52,983 nt of DNA from assembly GCA_003644265.1 (NCBI GenBank), contig QNBX01000011.1:1-52983 (forward strand), in the 5' to 3' direction. This document shows positions 1 to 9,009 of this stretch, piece by piece. Each line of letters opens with the position of its first letter. The first letter of the stretch is position 1. Under the pieces are notes generated by a model, which saw only the letters and a list, made by a program, of their open reading frames with translations, made no database searches and was not told the DNA's origin. The translations under genes were made by a program, and so were the position numbers. The stretch is from Planctomycetota bacterium. GTDB taxonomy: Bacteria > Planctomycetota > B15-G4.

Positions 1-179
1 TCCAGCGCTGCCTCTACACCAACTACTGCGAGGCCCTCGACCAACGCCACCTGCAGGTGACCTGCCAGCTCTGGGATCGGCTCAGCAGCGACGGAACGAC
101 CGCGTCGCTCAGCCCCGATGGGCGACGCCGGCTCGAGGCGCCGCCGGACGGCTGGCGCGCGCGCTCGCGCGGCAGCTGA
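1..179 (+). CDS. C-terminal end of an unknown Cys-containing protein (partial)
   Basis: The gene enters from the left edge and ends at TGA 177-179. The visible 58 residues contain a Cys-rich stretch (RCLYTNYCEAL, then VTCQLWDRLS) and end in an Arg/Gly-rich tail. The sequence reads like a real protein C-terminus rather than a random frame: Cys, Trp and Tyr are present and the other plus frames are poorer. The spacing of the Cys residues could suit a metal or cluster site, but I do not recognise the family. It is convergent with the yqgE-like gene, with 62 nt between the stop codons. Confidence 0.5.
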   Translation, partial: QRCLYTNYCEALDQRHLQVTCQLWDRLSSDGTTASLSPDGRRRLEAPPDGWRARSRGS

Positions 180-241
180 CCAACGCGGCTGTGCTGACGG
201 TGCGGGCGCCGCGCAGCTTGTCTCCCGCTGGCCGACGCCGC

Positions 242-781
242 TCAGTTGTTCGAGGGCTTGCCGCCGTCCAGCGCCATCCAGGCGTAGCCGCCCCCGAGCT
301 CGCGCAGCACCGTGGCCCAGAGCTGCTCGGCGGGCACATCGAACACGTGCCGCGCCTCGGCAGGCGCCACGATCCAGCTGCCCTCCTCGGTCTCGCGCTC
401 GAGCTGCCCGGGGCCCCACCCGGCGTAGCCCACGTAGGCGTTCACCGCGATGCGACACTCCTGCTCATGCTCGTCCAGGTCTTCCAGGCTGACGCCCACC
501 GTGACCCCCGGCAGCACGGCGTGACCGCACTCGCTGCAAGAGCTCATCAGCTGCAGTCGCCCCAGGTCCACGGGCCCCCCCTGCATCAGCGGCACGCCCT
601 CCGCGCGCGGGTGCGCGTCGTCCGTCACGTCAGCCAGGTTGCGCTCCAGCGGTCGGTTCAGCACCAGGCCAAACGCGCCCTCCTCGTCGTGGCTCACGAT
701 CAAGGCCACCGTGCGCCGGAAGTTGGGGTCGAGCAGGTCGGGGCTGGCCACCAACAGGAAGCCGCCGGGCTGTCTGGCCAT
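242..781 (-). CDS. YqgE/AlgH family protein (DUF179)
   Basis: This 179-residue protein starts MARQPGGFLLVASPDL and continues DPNFRRTVALIVSHDEEGAFGLVLNRP, the hallmark N-terminus of the YqgE/AlgH family (about 185 residues). The family has no settled biochemical role. AlgH was linked to alginate regulation in Pseudomonas, but that is not transferable here. I chose ATG 781 because the motif begins right after it; a GTG nine bases upstream is possible. No convincing Shine-Dalgarno sequence precedes it. The middle contains a CSECG pair of Cys residues, which is not a general family feature that I know of. The gene is divergent from the bacilliredoxin gene. Confidence 0.88.
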   Translation of the reverse strand: MARQPGGFLLVASPDLLDPNFRRTVALIVSHDEEGAFGLVLNRPLERNLADVTDDAHPRAEGVPLMQGGPVDLGRLQLMSSCSECGHAVLPGVTVGVSLEDLDEHEQECRIAVNAYVGYAGWGPGQLERETEEGSWIVAPAEARHVFDVPAEQLWATVLRELGGGYAWMALDGGKPSNN

Positions 782-844
782 CGGAGCCACATCGCCTCGC
801 TACGGGGACTGGCGTGACGCCGCCCGCGCGGCGCCCTCAGCGGA

Positions 845-850
845 ATCCTA
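845..850 (-). promoter_or_regulatory. Candidate -10 box for the yqgE-like gene
   Basis: TAGGAT reads on the minus strand 63 nt before ATG 781, in the 214-nt divergent intergenic region. No good -35 box lies at 16-18 nt, so this is a weak call based on the -10 match and position only. Confidence 0.3.
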
Positions 851-938
851 GCAGCCCGCGACGATCGCGCCACGCAGGCGCGCCGAGTGCCGAGCGGCGC
901 GAGTCCCCGGCGCGCGCGACGCAGGAGGCCCAGGTCGT

Positions 939-967
939 TTGTCCCCAGCGTCAGCATGGGCTATACC
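939..967 (+). promoter_or_regulatory. Sigma70-type promoter for the bacilliredoxin gene
   Basis: TTGTCC at 939-944 is followed after exactly 17 nt by TATACC at 962-967. The start codon lies 28 nt beyond the -10 box, giving a short conventional leader of about 22 nt. The box fit and spacing are direct observations; activity is inferred. Confidence 0.55.
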
Positions 968-995
968 CCTGGCCCCTCCACTGGATAGTGCCGCC

Positions 996-1418
996 ATGTT
1001 CTACGACCCCGCCATGACCGCTCCGATGCGCACCGAGTTGACCCAGTTCGGCGTGCGCTCCCTCGAGACAGCTGAGCAGGTGGACGATGTGCTCGCCGAT
1101 TCGGCCAAGACCACCCTGCTGGTAGTGAACTCGGTCTGTGGCTGCGCGGCGGCCAACGCCCGCCCCGGTGTGGCCATGGCCAGCCGGCACGGCACCCAGC
1201 CCGACAACCTGGTGACGGTGTTTGCAGGCGTCGATCGCGAGGCCACCGAGCGCGCGCGCAGCTACATCAAGGGCTACATGCCCAGCTCGCCCTCCATGGC
1301 CCTGCTCAAGGGTGGCGAGGTGGCCTTCATGCTGCAGCGCCATGAGATCGAGGGGCGCTCTCCCGAGGACATCGCCGCGCGGCTCTCCAGCGCGTTCGAC
1401 GAGCACTGCACCGGCTGA
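996..1418 (+). CDS. BrxA/BrxB-family bacilliredoxin
   Basis: This is a 140-residue thioredoxin-fold protein of the YphP/YqiW (DUF1094) family. Bacilliredoxins remove bacillithiol or similar low-molecular-weight thiols from oxidised cytosolic proteins. The diagnostic block VVNSVCGCAAANARPG holds the CGC active site near residues 48-50. It is followed by DNLVTVFAGVDREAT, PSSPSMALLKGGEV and HEIEGRSPEDIA, all in family order, and by a conserved C-terminal Cys (HCTG). Start ATG 996 gives the usual family length. Whether this organism makes bacillithiol cannot be judged from this window. The gene stands alone, with its own promoter upstream. Confidence 0.93.
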   Translation: MFYDPAMTAPMRTELTQFGVRSLETAEQVDDVLADSAKTTLLVVNSVCGCAAANARPGVAMASRHGTQPDNLVTVFAGVDREATERARSYIKGYMPSSPSMALLKGGEVAFMLQRHEIEGRSPEDIAARLSSAFDEHCTG

Positions 1419-1481
1419 GGCGCACGCGGCGGCGGACGCGGCCCCAGCGCCCGCCCCCCGCCGCAAACGCGAGCGCCGGCG

Positions 1482-2543
1482 CTACTCCTCCTGCGCGGCG
1501 GCCCAGAGCAGCGCCGCGCGCTCCACCCCGCGCGCGACCGCGGCCAGGAACTCCCCGTCCAGGGTCTCCGGCCGGTCGTCAGGGCGGTGGTAGTGCGGGT
1601 TCCGGAAGGGCGCGGTGTCGGTCAGCATGACGGCCGGGATGTTGGCGTCCCAGAAGCTGGCGTGGTCGCTGCGTCGGCTGTCCGGGATCAACCAGCCCGC
1701 GCCGGCCAAGCGGTCGTAGTCCACGACGCGCAGAGCGCCGGCCGCGGTGGCGCGCAGTGAGCTGGCGCTGAGCTGCACCAACGGGGCGCTGGCCTGGTTG
1801 CCCAGCACGAGCACAAAGTCACCGACGTCGCCCGGGTCCAGCAAGGCGCGCGTGGCGGCCGGCATGGTCTGCACGCCGGGCCGTCGATCGGTGTAGCCCA
1901 CTGACTCCAGGTTGATCACGCCGGCGATTCGTCGCCGCGCCTGGGCCGAGAGCGAACGCACGTAGTGCCGCGAGCCCACCAGGCCCCGCTCTTCGGCGTC
2001 CACCAGCAGCAGGCGCAGCTCGGCCGGCAGCTCGCGCCCCGCCAGGCGCCGGGCCACCTCGAGCAACGCCGCCACGCCGCTGCCGTTGTCGTCCGCGCCC
2101 GGCGAGCCGGGCACGCTGTCGAAGTGAGCGCACAGCAGCAGCGCGTCCGGCGCCGCGCCCCCCCGCGCGACTTGCGCCGGCCCAGCCAGGCGCACCTCGA
2201 TGTTGGCCAGCTCGATGCCGGGCAGACCGGACCACGAGAACGTGCGGCGCTGCGGCTCTAGACCCATGGCCTGCAGGCTCTGCATCAGGTGCTGCTGGGC
2301 CCGGCGGTGCCCTGCCGTGCCCGGTGTGCGCGGCGCGGGCAGGGCCGTCAGGCGCGCCAGCACGCGCTCGGCGTTGATGGGCGGCCGCGGTGCCCGCGAG
2401 CTCTGCTTCGCTGCCGCGGGCTGACGGGCAGGCGACGCGCAGGCCAGCGCCGACAGGATCAGCGCTAGCAGCAACCGTGTCGCGCTGGAGCCGGCGGCGC
2501 CCGCGCCGGCGGAGTGGCGCTGCTGGTGCCCGCGCAGACGCAC
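1482..2543 (-). CDS. M28-family zinc aminopeptidase, lipoprotein
   Basis: This is a 353-residue secreted M28 peptidase. The N-terminus has basic residues, a hydrophobic stretch and a lipobox ending SALAC, so it is probably lipid-anchored. Metal and catalytic motifs are in order: CAHFDSVPGSPGADDNGSG (His and bridging Asp), DAEERGLVGS (catalytic Glu pair), DSRRSDHASFW (Asp) and NPHYHRPDDRPETLD (C-terminal His). All ligands expected for a two-zinc M28 enzyme are present. The start is GTG 2543, only 2 nt after the stop of the giant amidohydrolase-like gene upstream, so the two are almost certainly co-transcribed and translationally coupled. The likely role is exopeptidase digestion of peptides in the periplasm. 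Confidence 0.88.
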   Translation of the reverse strand: MRLRGHQQRHSAGAGAAGSSATRLLLALILSALACASPARQPAAAKQSSRAPRPPINAERVLARLTALPAPRTPGTAGHRRAQQHLMQSLQAMGLEPQRRTFSWSGLPGIELANIEVRLAGPAQVARGGAAPDALLLCAHFDSVPGSPGADDNGSGVAALLEVARRLAGRELPAELRLLLVDAEERGLVGSRHYVRSLSAQARRRIAGVINLESVGYTDRRPGVQTMPAATRALLDPGDVGDFVLVLGNQASAPLVQLSASSLRATAAGALRVVDYDRLAGAGWLIPDSRRSDHASFWDANIPAVMLTDTAPFRNPHYHRPDDRPETLDGEFLAAVARGVERAALLWAAAQEE

Positions 2544-2545
2544 AC

Positions 2546-5500
2546 TCAGCGTCCGCTCGGCATGCCCGGCGCCAGCAGGCGTTGACGGTAGGTGTCGTAC
2601 AGCCGGGTGTGCTTCGACTCGACGCCCACGTCGCGACCGCCGATGAAGACCGCCTTGACCGCGCTGCGGATCTGCAGCGGGCTCCCGTCGGTGACGATCA
2701 CGTCGGCGCGCAGGTCCGGCAGCAGCCGACCCAGGCGCTCATCCAGCCCGAGGATCGATGCCGTGCCGGCGGTGAGCGCCTCCATGGCGGCGTCCTCGTC
2801 CAGGCCGAAGGCCACCGCCATGGCGGCCTGGTAGGGCAGGTTGCGCGCGTTGTGGTTGTCGGCGCTGCGGAAGCCGATGGCGACGCCCGCGCGTTGCAAG
2901 ATGCCAGCGTTGGCGTAGACGCTGTCGTAGCGCTGCTCGCGGCCGGCGGGCATGGAGAACACGGAACCCAGCAGCACCGGCACGTCGGCCAGGGCCAGTC
3001 GATCGGCCACCTTCCAGCCCTCGCGCGCGCCGACGATGACCGCGTCAAGGCCCTCCCGGTCGGCGAAGTCGAGCGCGTCCGCGATCTGGTCCGCGCGATC
3101 GCAGTGCAGCTGCAGCTTGCCCTGGCCCAGGGCAAAGGGCGCGATGGCCGCCAGCCGCGGGTCGTAGGGCGGCAAGCTCGCGTCGCTGTCCCGGGCCTCG
3201 GCGACGGCGCGTGCATACTCGCGCGCGGCGGCGAACACGGCCGTCAGGTGTTCCCAGGCCTCGTCCAGATCCTCGAGCAGCTGCTCATCGTCACTCCCGC
3301 CTCCGGCGGCGTCGTGGACATGCCTCGGCGCCGGTCCGCCGCTGAGCTCGTGCGCAAAGACCTCGTCGCAGCGATGGTCGCGGCTCTGGGCCTGATCGAG
3401 CCGCCAGCGCGCGTCCTCCGCGTGACGGTCGACACGCGGCACCGCCACGTGCAGGGCGGCGCCATCCAGCACCAGGGCCTCAGCCACGGTCCAGCCCTCC
3501 AGCGCCATGACCGACGACTGCCCCATGATGCCGCGTCCGCGGGGCACCACCAACGTGCAGGTGATCCCGTTGACGCGCGCCACCGGGATGGTCTCGGAGG
3601 CCGGGTGCCAGGCCGTGCTGGTGCGCATGTCAGCCTGGTCGAGGCCGGGCTCGCGCAGGTCCATGGACTGCTTCACGGCAGAGATTTCACCCAGACCCAC
3701 GCTGCTGCCGCCGTCCACCAGACCCGGCCAGACGTGCAGTCCGGTGACGTCGTGCACGCGGTAGCCGTCGCGCTCGAGCCACTCGGCGGGTGGCGTACCG
3801 GGCAGCACGTCGGCGATGCGGCCGTCGCGCATGAGCACTGTGCCCGGGGAGAGCACCTGCAGGTGCCCGTCGATGCGCGTCATGGTGTGGACCGTGCCGC
3901 CCAACAGGGCCACGGCCTCGGGCGCCGGCCGGGTGGGCGTGCTGGGGGCCGCGGTGCCGCCACGGGGCAGCTCCAGGGCCCCCGCGGCGTCGGCGCGCAG
4001 CTCCCGGTTGCGGGCCTCGGCCAGGCGCGGTGCCAGCGCTCCCGGCGCGTCGTCGTCGCCCAGCTCGGCCAGAGCCGCCCGCCCCGCGGCGATGCGCGCG
4101 GCCAGCTCGGCCTCCCAGGGCAGGTACGCGTCGGCGTCGCGTTCGAAGTAGACCTCGCCATCCACCAGCGTCAGCTCGACGCGTGAGCGCGTGTCGAACG
4201 GATGCCCGCTGTACAGCGCCAGGTCGGCATCCTTGCCTGGCTCGAGCGAGCCCACACGCTGCTCCAGCCCGAGCTGCGTGGCGGGCGTGAGCGTCACCAT
4301 GGCGAAGGCGTCCTGCTCGGACACGCCGCCGTACTTGATGGCCTTGGCGGCCTCCAGGTTGAGGCGCCGGATGTGGTCGCCGCTGTCGCTGTTGATCGAC
4401 ATGAGCACGCCGGCCTCGTGCACCAGCGCGGGGTTGTAGGGCGTGCCGTCGTAGGCCTCGAACTTGAAGCCCCACCAGTCGATGAAGGTGGACGCCCCCA
4501 GGCCGCCGTGCGCGGCGATCTCGCGGGCCACCTTGTAGCCCTCCAGCACGTGCTGGAAGGTGGCCACCTTGAAGCCGAACTCCTCGGCCACGGCGATCAG
4601 CATGAGGATCTCGTGGGCGCGATAGCAGTGGCTGTGAACCGCGATCTCACCGGCCATGATGCCTGCCAGCGCCTCCAGGCGCAGGTCGCGGCGCGGCGGA
4701 TCGGGGTCCTCGCCGGCGGCCTCACCCTGTCCGAAGCGGGCCCAGTCGTCGGCGTAGCGGCGCGCGTCCTGGAAGGCCCGGCGCAGGGAGCTGGCCACGC
4801 CCATGCGCGTCTTGGGGAAGCGCTCGCCGTCGCCCCAGTTGGCCTGGCGCGGGTTCTCGCCCAGCGCGAACTTCACGCCTCGCGGCGCGCCCTCGAACAC
4901 CAGCTCCGGGGCGCTCTGCCCCCAACGCAGCTTGATCACCTCGTGGCGACCTCCGATGGCGTTGGCGCTGCCGTGCAGCAGGCGCGCCGAGGTGGTGCCG
5001 CCGGCCAGGGCGCGGTAGATGCCCACGTCGTCCGGATCGACCTCGTCCTCGATGGTCACCTCGGGCGTGATGTTGCGGGTCCACTCGTTGATGCCGCCGC
5101 GGATCGCGATGTGCGCGTGGGCGTCCAGCACGCCGGGCGCGATCCAGCGACCCCGGGCGTCCAATTCGGTGACCCCGTCCGGCAGGCTCAGGCCGCGGCC
5201 CAGGGCCTCGATGCGCCCGTCGCGCACCAACAGGTCCGTGTCGCGCAGGCTGCCGCCGGTCACGGTCAGCAGGTTGCCACCGCGCAGCAGCACGTCCCCG
5301 CCGGTGTGGGTCCGTGGCGTGCGGTCGCTGTCCAACTCCAGCGGCCACTCGGTCTCGCCCTTGGCGCGTTGGGCGGCGGCCAGGGCCACCTGGTAGCGCG
5401 TGCTGGCCAGGGGCCGCTCGTCGTCCGGCTCATCGTCGCTGGCGTCCGGGGAGTCGTCCGAGCTGTCGTCGTCGCTGGCCGACTCATCGCTCTGATCCTG

Positions 5501-7201
5501 ACCGCCCGGGGTGTCGTCCCGGTCGCTGTCGTCGGTGTCGTCGTCAGCGCTCGCCTCGCGGTCTTCCTCCGAGTCGCCCGCGCCGTCATCACGCCCGGCC
5601 AGGCGCCGCTCCGCGGGTGTGCGCAGGTCGAAGAGGCGTTGCTCCAGCAGCACCAGCTCGACATCGGAGTCCGCATCCAGGGGATCTCCGCGCCAGCCGG
5701 TGAGCAGGGCCGCGGCGCCCTCGCTCAGGACGCCCTCGGGTGCTTGGCTGCCGAGCACGCGGCGCGCCCCCGTGGTCAACGCGGCCAGGGCGTCCTGCGC
5801 GCTCAGGTCGCCGTGCTCCATGGCGCTGCGGACGCCCTTCAGCAGGTCTTCCGGCTGTCCCGACAGGCTGGCGAAGGCCACCGGAACGCCCGCTTCGATC
5901 AGACGTGCGGCTCCCGCGACCCGCTCGACCCACTGTGCGTGCCGATGGGCCAGCAGCCGCTGGGGGATCTCATCCGCGTAGGGCGCCGGCCGTGGCCAGC
6001 CCAGCGCGGTGTCCGTGTCGTCCGAGCCGGGGTCGCTGTCGGCCTCGCTGTCGGGCTCGCCCTCGGCATCGTCTTGGTCGTCGTGGCCGGGCTCGCCGCC
6101 CTCGTCGCCGCCCTCGTCGCCGCCCTCGTCGCCGCCCTCGTCGCCGCCCTCGTCGTCGCCCTCGTCGCCGCCCTCGTCGTCACCCGCGTCGTCGTCATCA
6201 TCTGCGGCGTCGTCGGGCGCGTCGGGTTCGTCGGGTTCGTCGGGCGCGTCGGGTTCATCGGGGAAGTCCACGTCCAACAGCACGCCCATGTTGCGGGCGG
6301 CCAGCTCTGGGGCCAGCTCCCAGGCCTCATGGCCGCCAGAGATGATCACGCGCAGGCCGGGAAACTCGTCAGCCAGGCCCATGGCGAGGCGCACGTCTTC
6401 CTCCTCGCGCGCCTCGAGCACCAGCGGCATGCGGCCCTCGAGAACAGCCTGCAGCGCGGTCAGCCCGGCGTCCTGCAGCGGGCGCTGTTGGGAGCGTCCC
6501 TGGGCATGGCGCTCCCACACCAGCGCGCGGTGCTGCGCATCGAGGAAGACCTGTCGCAGGTGCGCCAGGCGGCCCATGAGCGTGGCCGGGTAGGCGCTTC
6601 CGGAGTATTCGCGTCCCACGCCGCGCCAGTGCAGCGAGCCGAACTGCGCCACGTCCGTGGCCAGCAGCACCTCCCGCGCAGGCAGGTCGCTGGGCAGCAT
6701 CCAACTCGCGCTGCCGGCGAGCAGCATGCGCTCGGGAGCCAACAGCAGCACGCCGAAGCCGGACTCGCGGTGCCCGGAGAGATCCGCGCCGTCGTGAGCG
6801 AGGCCGCGCCAGGCCTGGCGTTCGGGTGCCAGGCCCAGCCGGTTGCCCTCCACCATGGCCGACAGGGTGTCGCGCGTGTCGTCCACCGCTCGCCCCTGCA
6901 TGTCGGCGTGGCCGGCGAACGAGAGCTCGCCGTGGTGGCCGGCGTCCACCAGCGCGGGGGCCAGGGTCAGCCCGCCCACATCGATCACGCGCGCGTCCGC
7001 CGGGATGGCGAGCCCGGAGCCCATGGCCTCGATGCGTCCGTCGCGCACCAGCACCACGGCGTCGTCGATCAGCTCGGCTCCGGCGGACGGCAGCAGGCGT
7101 CCTCCCACCAGGGCCAGGGGCTGCTCCGCCAGGTTGGCCGTGACCGTTGGAGCGAGCAGCAACGAGCACAGCAGCGTCAGGAACAGCAGCGGGACGGCCA
7201 T
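2546..7201 (-). CDS. Giant secreted protein with three amidohydrolase-like domains and acidic linkers
   Basis: This is a 1551-residue protein with a signal peptide. Three copies of the amidohydrolase-superfamily start motif (GG..L..V.DGRIEA.G, then a P-G-L/V-x-D stretch) begin near residues 28, 635 and 1096. Only the middle domain keeps metal ligands: LDAHAHIAIRGG near 690, VHSHCYRAHE near 855 and INSDSGDH near 937. The first domain has LVDAGHHGELSF and the third LVDGGSSVGLGEI, both lacking His-x-His. Two very acidic low-complexity segments, residues about 315-400 and 537-597, lie within and after domain 1. A GGAGGAG ribosome site precedes ATG 7201. The imidazolonepropionase-like subfamily is usual for secreted proteins of this type; the substrate is unknown. 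Confidence 0.85.
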   Translation of the reverse strand: MAVPLLFLTLLCSLLLAPTVTANLAEQPLALVGGRLLPSAGAELIDDAVVLVRDGRIEAMGSGLAIPADARVIDVGGLTLAPALVDAGHHGELSFAGHADMQGRAVDDTRDTLSAMVEGNRLGLAPERQAWRGLAHDGADLSGHRESGFGVLLLAPERMLLAGSASWMLPSDLPAREVLLATDVAQFGSLHWRGVGREYSGSAYPATLMGRLAHLRQVFLDAQHRALVWERHAQGRSQQRPLQDAGLTALQAVLEGRMPLVLEAREEEDVRLAMGLADEFPGLRVIISGGHEAWELAPELAARNMGVLLDVDFPDEPDAPDEPDEPDAPDDAADDDDDAGDDEGGDEGDDEGGDEGGDEGGDEGGDEGGEPGHDDQDDAEGEPDSEADSDPGSDDTDTALGWPRPAPYADEIPQRLLAHRHAQWVERVAGAARLIEAGVPVAFASLSGQPEDLLKGVRSAMEHGDLSAQDALAALTTGARRVLGSQAPEGVLSEGAAALLTGWRGDPLDADSDVELVLLEQRLFDLRTPAERRLAGRDDGAGDSEEDREASADDDTDDSDRDDTPGGQDQSDESASDDDSSDDSPDASDDEPDDERPLASTRYQVALAAAQRAKGETEWPLELDSDRTPRTHTGGDVLLRGGNLLTVTGGSLRDTDLLVRDGRIEALGRGLSLPDGVTELDARGRWIAPGVLDAHAHIAIRGGINEWTRNITPEVTIEDEVDPDDVGIYRALAGGTTSARLLHGSANAIGGRHEVIKLRWGQSAPELVFEGAPRGVKFALGENPRQANWGDGERFPKTRMGVASSLRRAFQDARRYADDWARFGQGEAAGEDPDPPRRDLRLEALAGIMAGEIAVHSHCYRAHEILMLIAVAEEFGFKVATFQHVLEGYKVAREIAAHGGLGASTFIDWWGFKFEAYDGTPYNPALVHEAGVLMSINSDSGDHIRRLNLEAAKAIKYGGVSEQDAFAMVTLTPATQLGLEQRVGSLEPGKDADLALYSGHPFDTRSRVELTLVDGEVYFERDADAYLPWEAELAARIAAGRAALAELGDDDAPGALAPRLAEARNRELRADAAGALELPRGGTAAPSTPTRPAPEAVALLGGTVHTMTRIDGHLQVLSPGTVLMRDGRIADVLPGTPPAEWLERDGYRVHDVTGLHVWPGLVDGGSSVGLGEISAVKQSMDLREPGLDQADMRTSTAWHPASETIPVARVNGITCTLVVPRGRGIMGQSSVMALEGWTVAEALVLDGAALHVAVPRVDRHAEDARWRLDQAQSRDHRCDEVFAHELSGGPAPRHVHDAAGGGSDDEQLLEDLDEAWEHLTAVFAAAREYARAVAEARDSDASLPPYDPRLAAIAPFALGQGKLQLHCDRADQIADALDFADREGLDAVIVGAREGWKVADRLALADVPVLLGSVFSMPAGREQRYDSVYANAGILQRAGVAIGFRSADNHNARNLPYQAAMAVAFGLDEDAAMEALTAGTASILGLDERLGRLLPDLRADVIVTDGSPLQIRSAVKAVFIGGRDVGVESKHTRLYDTYRQRLLAPGMPSGR
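6101..6180. repeat. 12-bp in-frame minisatellite coding an acidic Gly/Asp/Glu tract
   Basis: CTCGTCGCCGCC repeats in tandem from 6101, with one variant unit (6149-6160) and a final partial unit, about 6.7 copies. Read on the minus strand it codes GGDE repeats. The unit length is a multiple of three, so copy-number change would lengthen or shorten the linker without breaking the reading frame. Confidence 0.9.
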
Positions 7202-7251
7202 GGGGACTCCTCCGGGCGCGGTGCCAAGTGAGCGGCGAGGGTAGCCGCTGT

Positions 7252-8976
7252 TCAGGTCGAACGTCGAGCGGCCTCGAGCCGAGAGCGGCGCTGCTGCCGC
7301 GCCCGCGTGCGCTCTCGGGCCACTGCCACGACCTCCGCCGGCAGCTCACGGCCCGCGCCGCGCAGGTAACCCAACTCGAAGCGGCGGCGATCCGACGCGG
7401 TGATCACGGGCGGCAGATCCCCGAGCTGACCCAGCATGCGTACCAGGACCTCGGGGTCGTGTGGCTGGCAACGACGCATGTTGTCGAGATCGACGAGGTT
7501 GACCCGCGGCCAGGTCGGAGACGGTCGCAAGCGCAGATCGACCACGGGCTCCGCCGGCGCGCGCGAGAGCAGCACGTTCTTGCCCGACATGTCCGCGTGA
7601 CGCAGGCCTGCCCGGGCGAGCACGCCGACCGCGTGCCCCACGGCCCAGGCCACCGCGCGGCGATCGAGCGCTCCCAGCGTCCGCGCCTCCAGGGCCTGGC
7701 CCCAGTCGGTGAGCGAGGTGGCATCCACCACGGCACGAGTCACCAGCCAGGCCGAGCCGCCGGGGCGCTCGAGCATGGCCAGCGCCTGCGGGGTGGGCAC
7801 CCCGAGCACGCGGCAGCGGCGCGCAAAGCGCCACGCGCCGCGCGCGCGCCCCAGCCCCAGGCGTGCGCGCAGCAGCGGCATCAGTCCCTGGGGCAGGTAG
7901 TGCTTGACCACCCGGGCGCCTGGCTCATCGACGCCTGCGCCGCCGGCCAGACCGGCCAGATCGGACGGGCCGGCCGGCGAGATGTGCGCGTGTGCGGCTG
8001 GACGCTCGCCGGCCGCCGGGGCCGGCAGCGAGTCCACCCACGACACGCTGCTGGCCCGCGCCGCAGAGAGCATGCCGGCGCCGGAGGCCTCGGCGGCACG
8101 GTGCACATCGAGATCGTGCGCGAGCAACTCGAGCCCGTACTCTCGTCGCCGGTGCAGCCGCCCCAGCGCGCCGCGACTGCCCACGAACTCGCTGGAGTCG
8201 CGCATGGCGCGGGCCGAGCGACCGCGCACGTAGTCGTCCGCGAAGCGCTTCAACGCGCGGGACACGGCGACCACCGTGAGCGCCACGTCCGCGCCGGACT
8301 GGCCGCGCTGCTCGGCATAGCGCTGCGCCAGCTCAGGCACACGGCCCAGGTCGATGGACGCGCGCAGCGAGAACAGCAGCCGCCCCAGGTTCTCCATGCG
8401 CTGCCGGGTGCTGAGCACCGGCACGCGCCAGAGCGAGTGCAGGTCGATGATCACGATGCAGTCATCACGGTCGAGCAGCAGGTTGCCCGCGTGCAGGTCG
8501 CGGTGCCAGAAGGCGTGCTGGTGCAGCCGGGCCACCACGTCCATGACGCGCAGCGCCAGGGCCACGGCCTCCGGGCCGTCCGGTGGCAGCGCGGCCAGGG
8601 CCTGCTGCACGCTGCGCGCGCCGAGCACCTCGCGCGACAGCAACCACGACTCGGTCAGGGCCCCGCCCTCGCGACGATCGGCATAGGCCACCGGCCGCGC
8701 GGTGGGCAGACCCGCGTGGCAGAACTCCTCCATGGCGCGGAACTCACGCTCGGCGCGGCCGCCCAGCAGCCAGGTCTTGAGCGCCTCGCCCGAGCGTCCG
8801 CGGTAGTGCTTCAGCACCAGCTGGGCCGGGTCGCCGGTGAGCCGCCAGACGGTGCGGTTGCGATTGTGCTTGTAGACCTCGTGCTCCACGGGCACGTCGC
8901 CCCGCTCGAGGCGCTCGGCCAGCGCGAGCAGCGGTGCATCGGGCGGACTGGCCCAGACCCAGGACAAACGACCCAT
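7252..8976 (-). CDS. Tandem Kdo/WaaP-like kinase-fold protein
   Basis: This 574-residue cytosolic protein is built from two lipopolysaccharide-kinase-like domains. Domain 1 (about 40-260) has a LVLKHYRG lysine motif, FWHRDLHAGNLLL as the catalytic loop and VIIDLHS as the metal-binding Asp. Domain 2 (about 330-574) repeats the plan with VVKHYL, LRHADMSGKNVLL and LVDLDNMRR. Domain 2 has His-Ala-Asp in place of His-Arg-Asp but keeps Asp, Asn and the second Asp, so it may still be active. Kdo/WaaP kinases phosphorylate sugars of the LPS core. A GGGAG site precedes the ATG. The gene is divergent from a WaaG-like glycosyltransferase, which fits a role in a glycolipid core. Confidence 0.85.
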   Translation of the reverse strand: MGRLSWVWASPPDAPLLALAERLERGDVPVEHEVYKHNRNRTVWRLTGDPAQLVLKHYRGRSGEALKTWLLGGRAEREFRAMEEFCHAGLPTARPVAYADRREGGALTESWLLSREVLGARSVQQALAALPPDGPEAVALALRVMDVVARLHQHAFWHRDLHAGNLLLDRDDCIVIIDLHSLWRVPVLSTRQRMENLGRLLFSLRASIDLGRVPELAQRYAEQRGQSGADVALTVVAVSRALKRFADDYVRGRSARAMRDSSEFVGSRGALGRLHRRREYGLELLAHDLDVHRAAEASGAGMLSAARASSVSWVDSLPAPAAGERPAAHAHISPAGPSDLAGLAGGAGVDEPGARVVKHYLPQGLMPLLRARLGLGRARGAWRFARRCRVLGVPTPQALAMLERPGGSAWLVTRAVVDATSLTDWGQALEARTLGALDRRAVAWAVGHAVGVLARAGLRHADMSGKNVLLSRAPAEPVVDLRLRPSPTWPRVNLVDLDNMRRCQPHDPEVLVRMLGQLGDLPPVITASDRRRFELGYLRGAGRELPAEVVAVARERTRARQQRRSRLEAARRST

Positions 8977-9009
8977 CTGCGTGAACGTCTCCCAGTGAAG
9001 TTGAGCGAC

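Noticed and set aside
2390..4186. A plus-strand open frame of 598 codons
   Set aside because: Antisense to the same giant gene, no motifs.
6101..6180. Tandem repeats as a possible CRISPR array
   Set aside because: Units are 12 nt without spacers and code an acidic linker.
4202..7231. A plus-strand open frame of 1009 codons
   Set aside because: It is antisense to the amidohydrolase-like gene. The high GC content leaves few stops, and the translation is rich in His, Gln, Val and Arg with no family motif.
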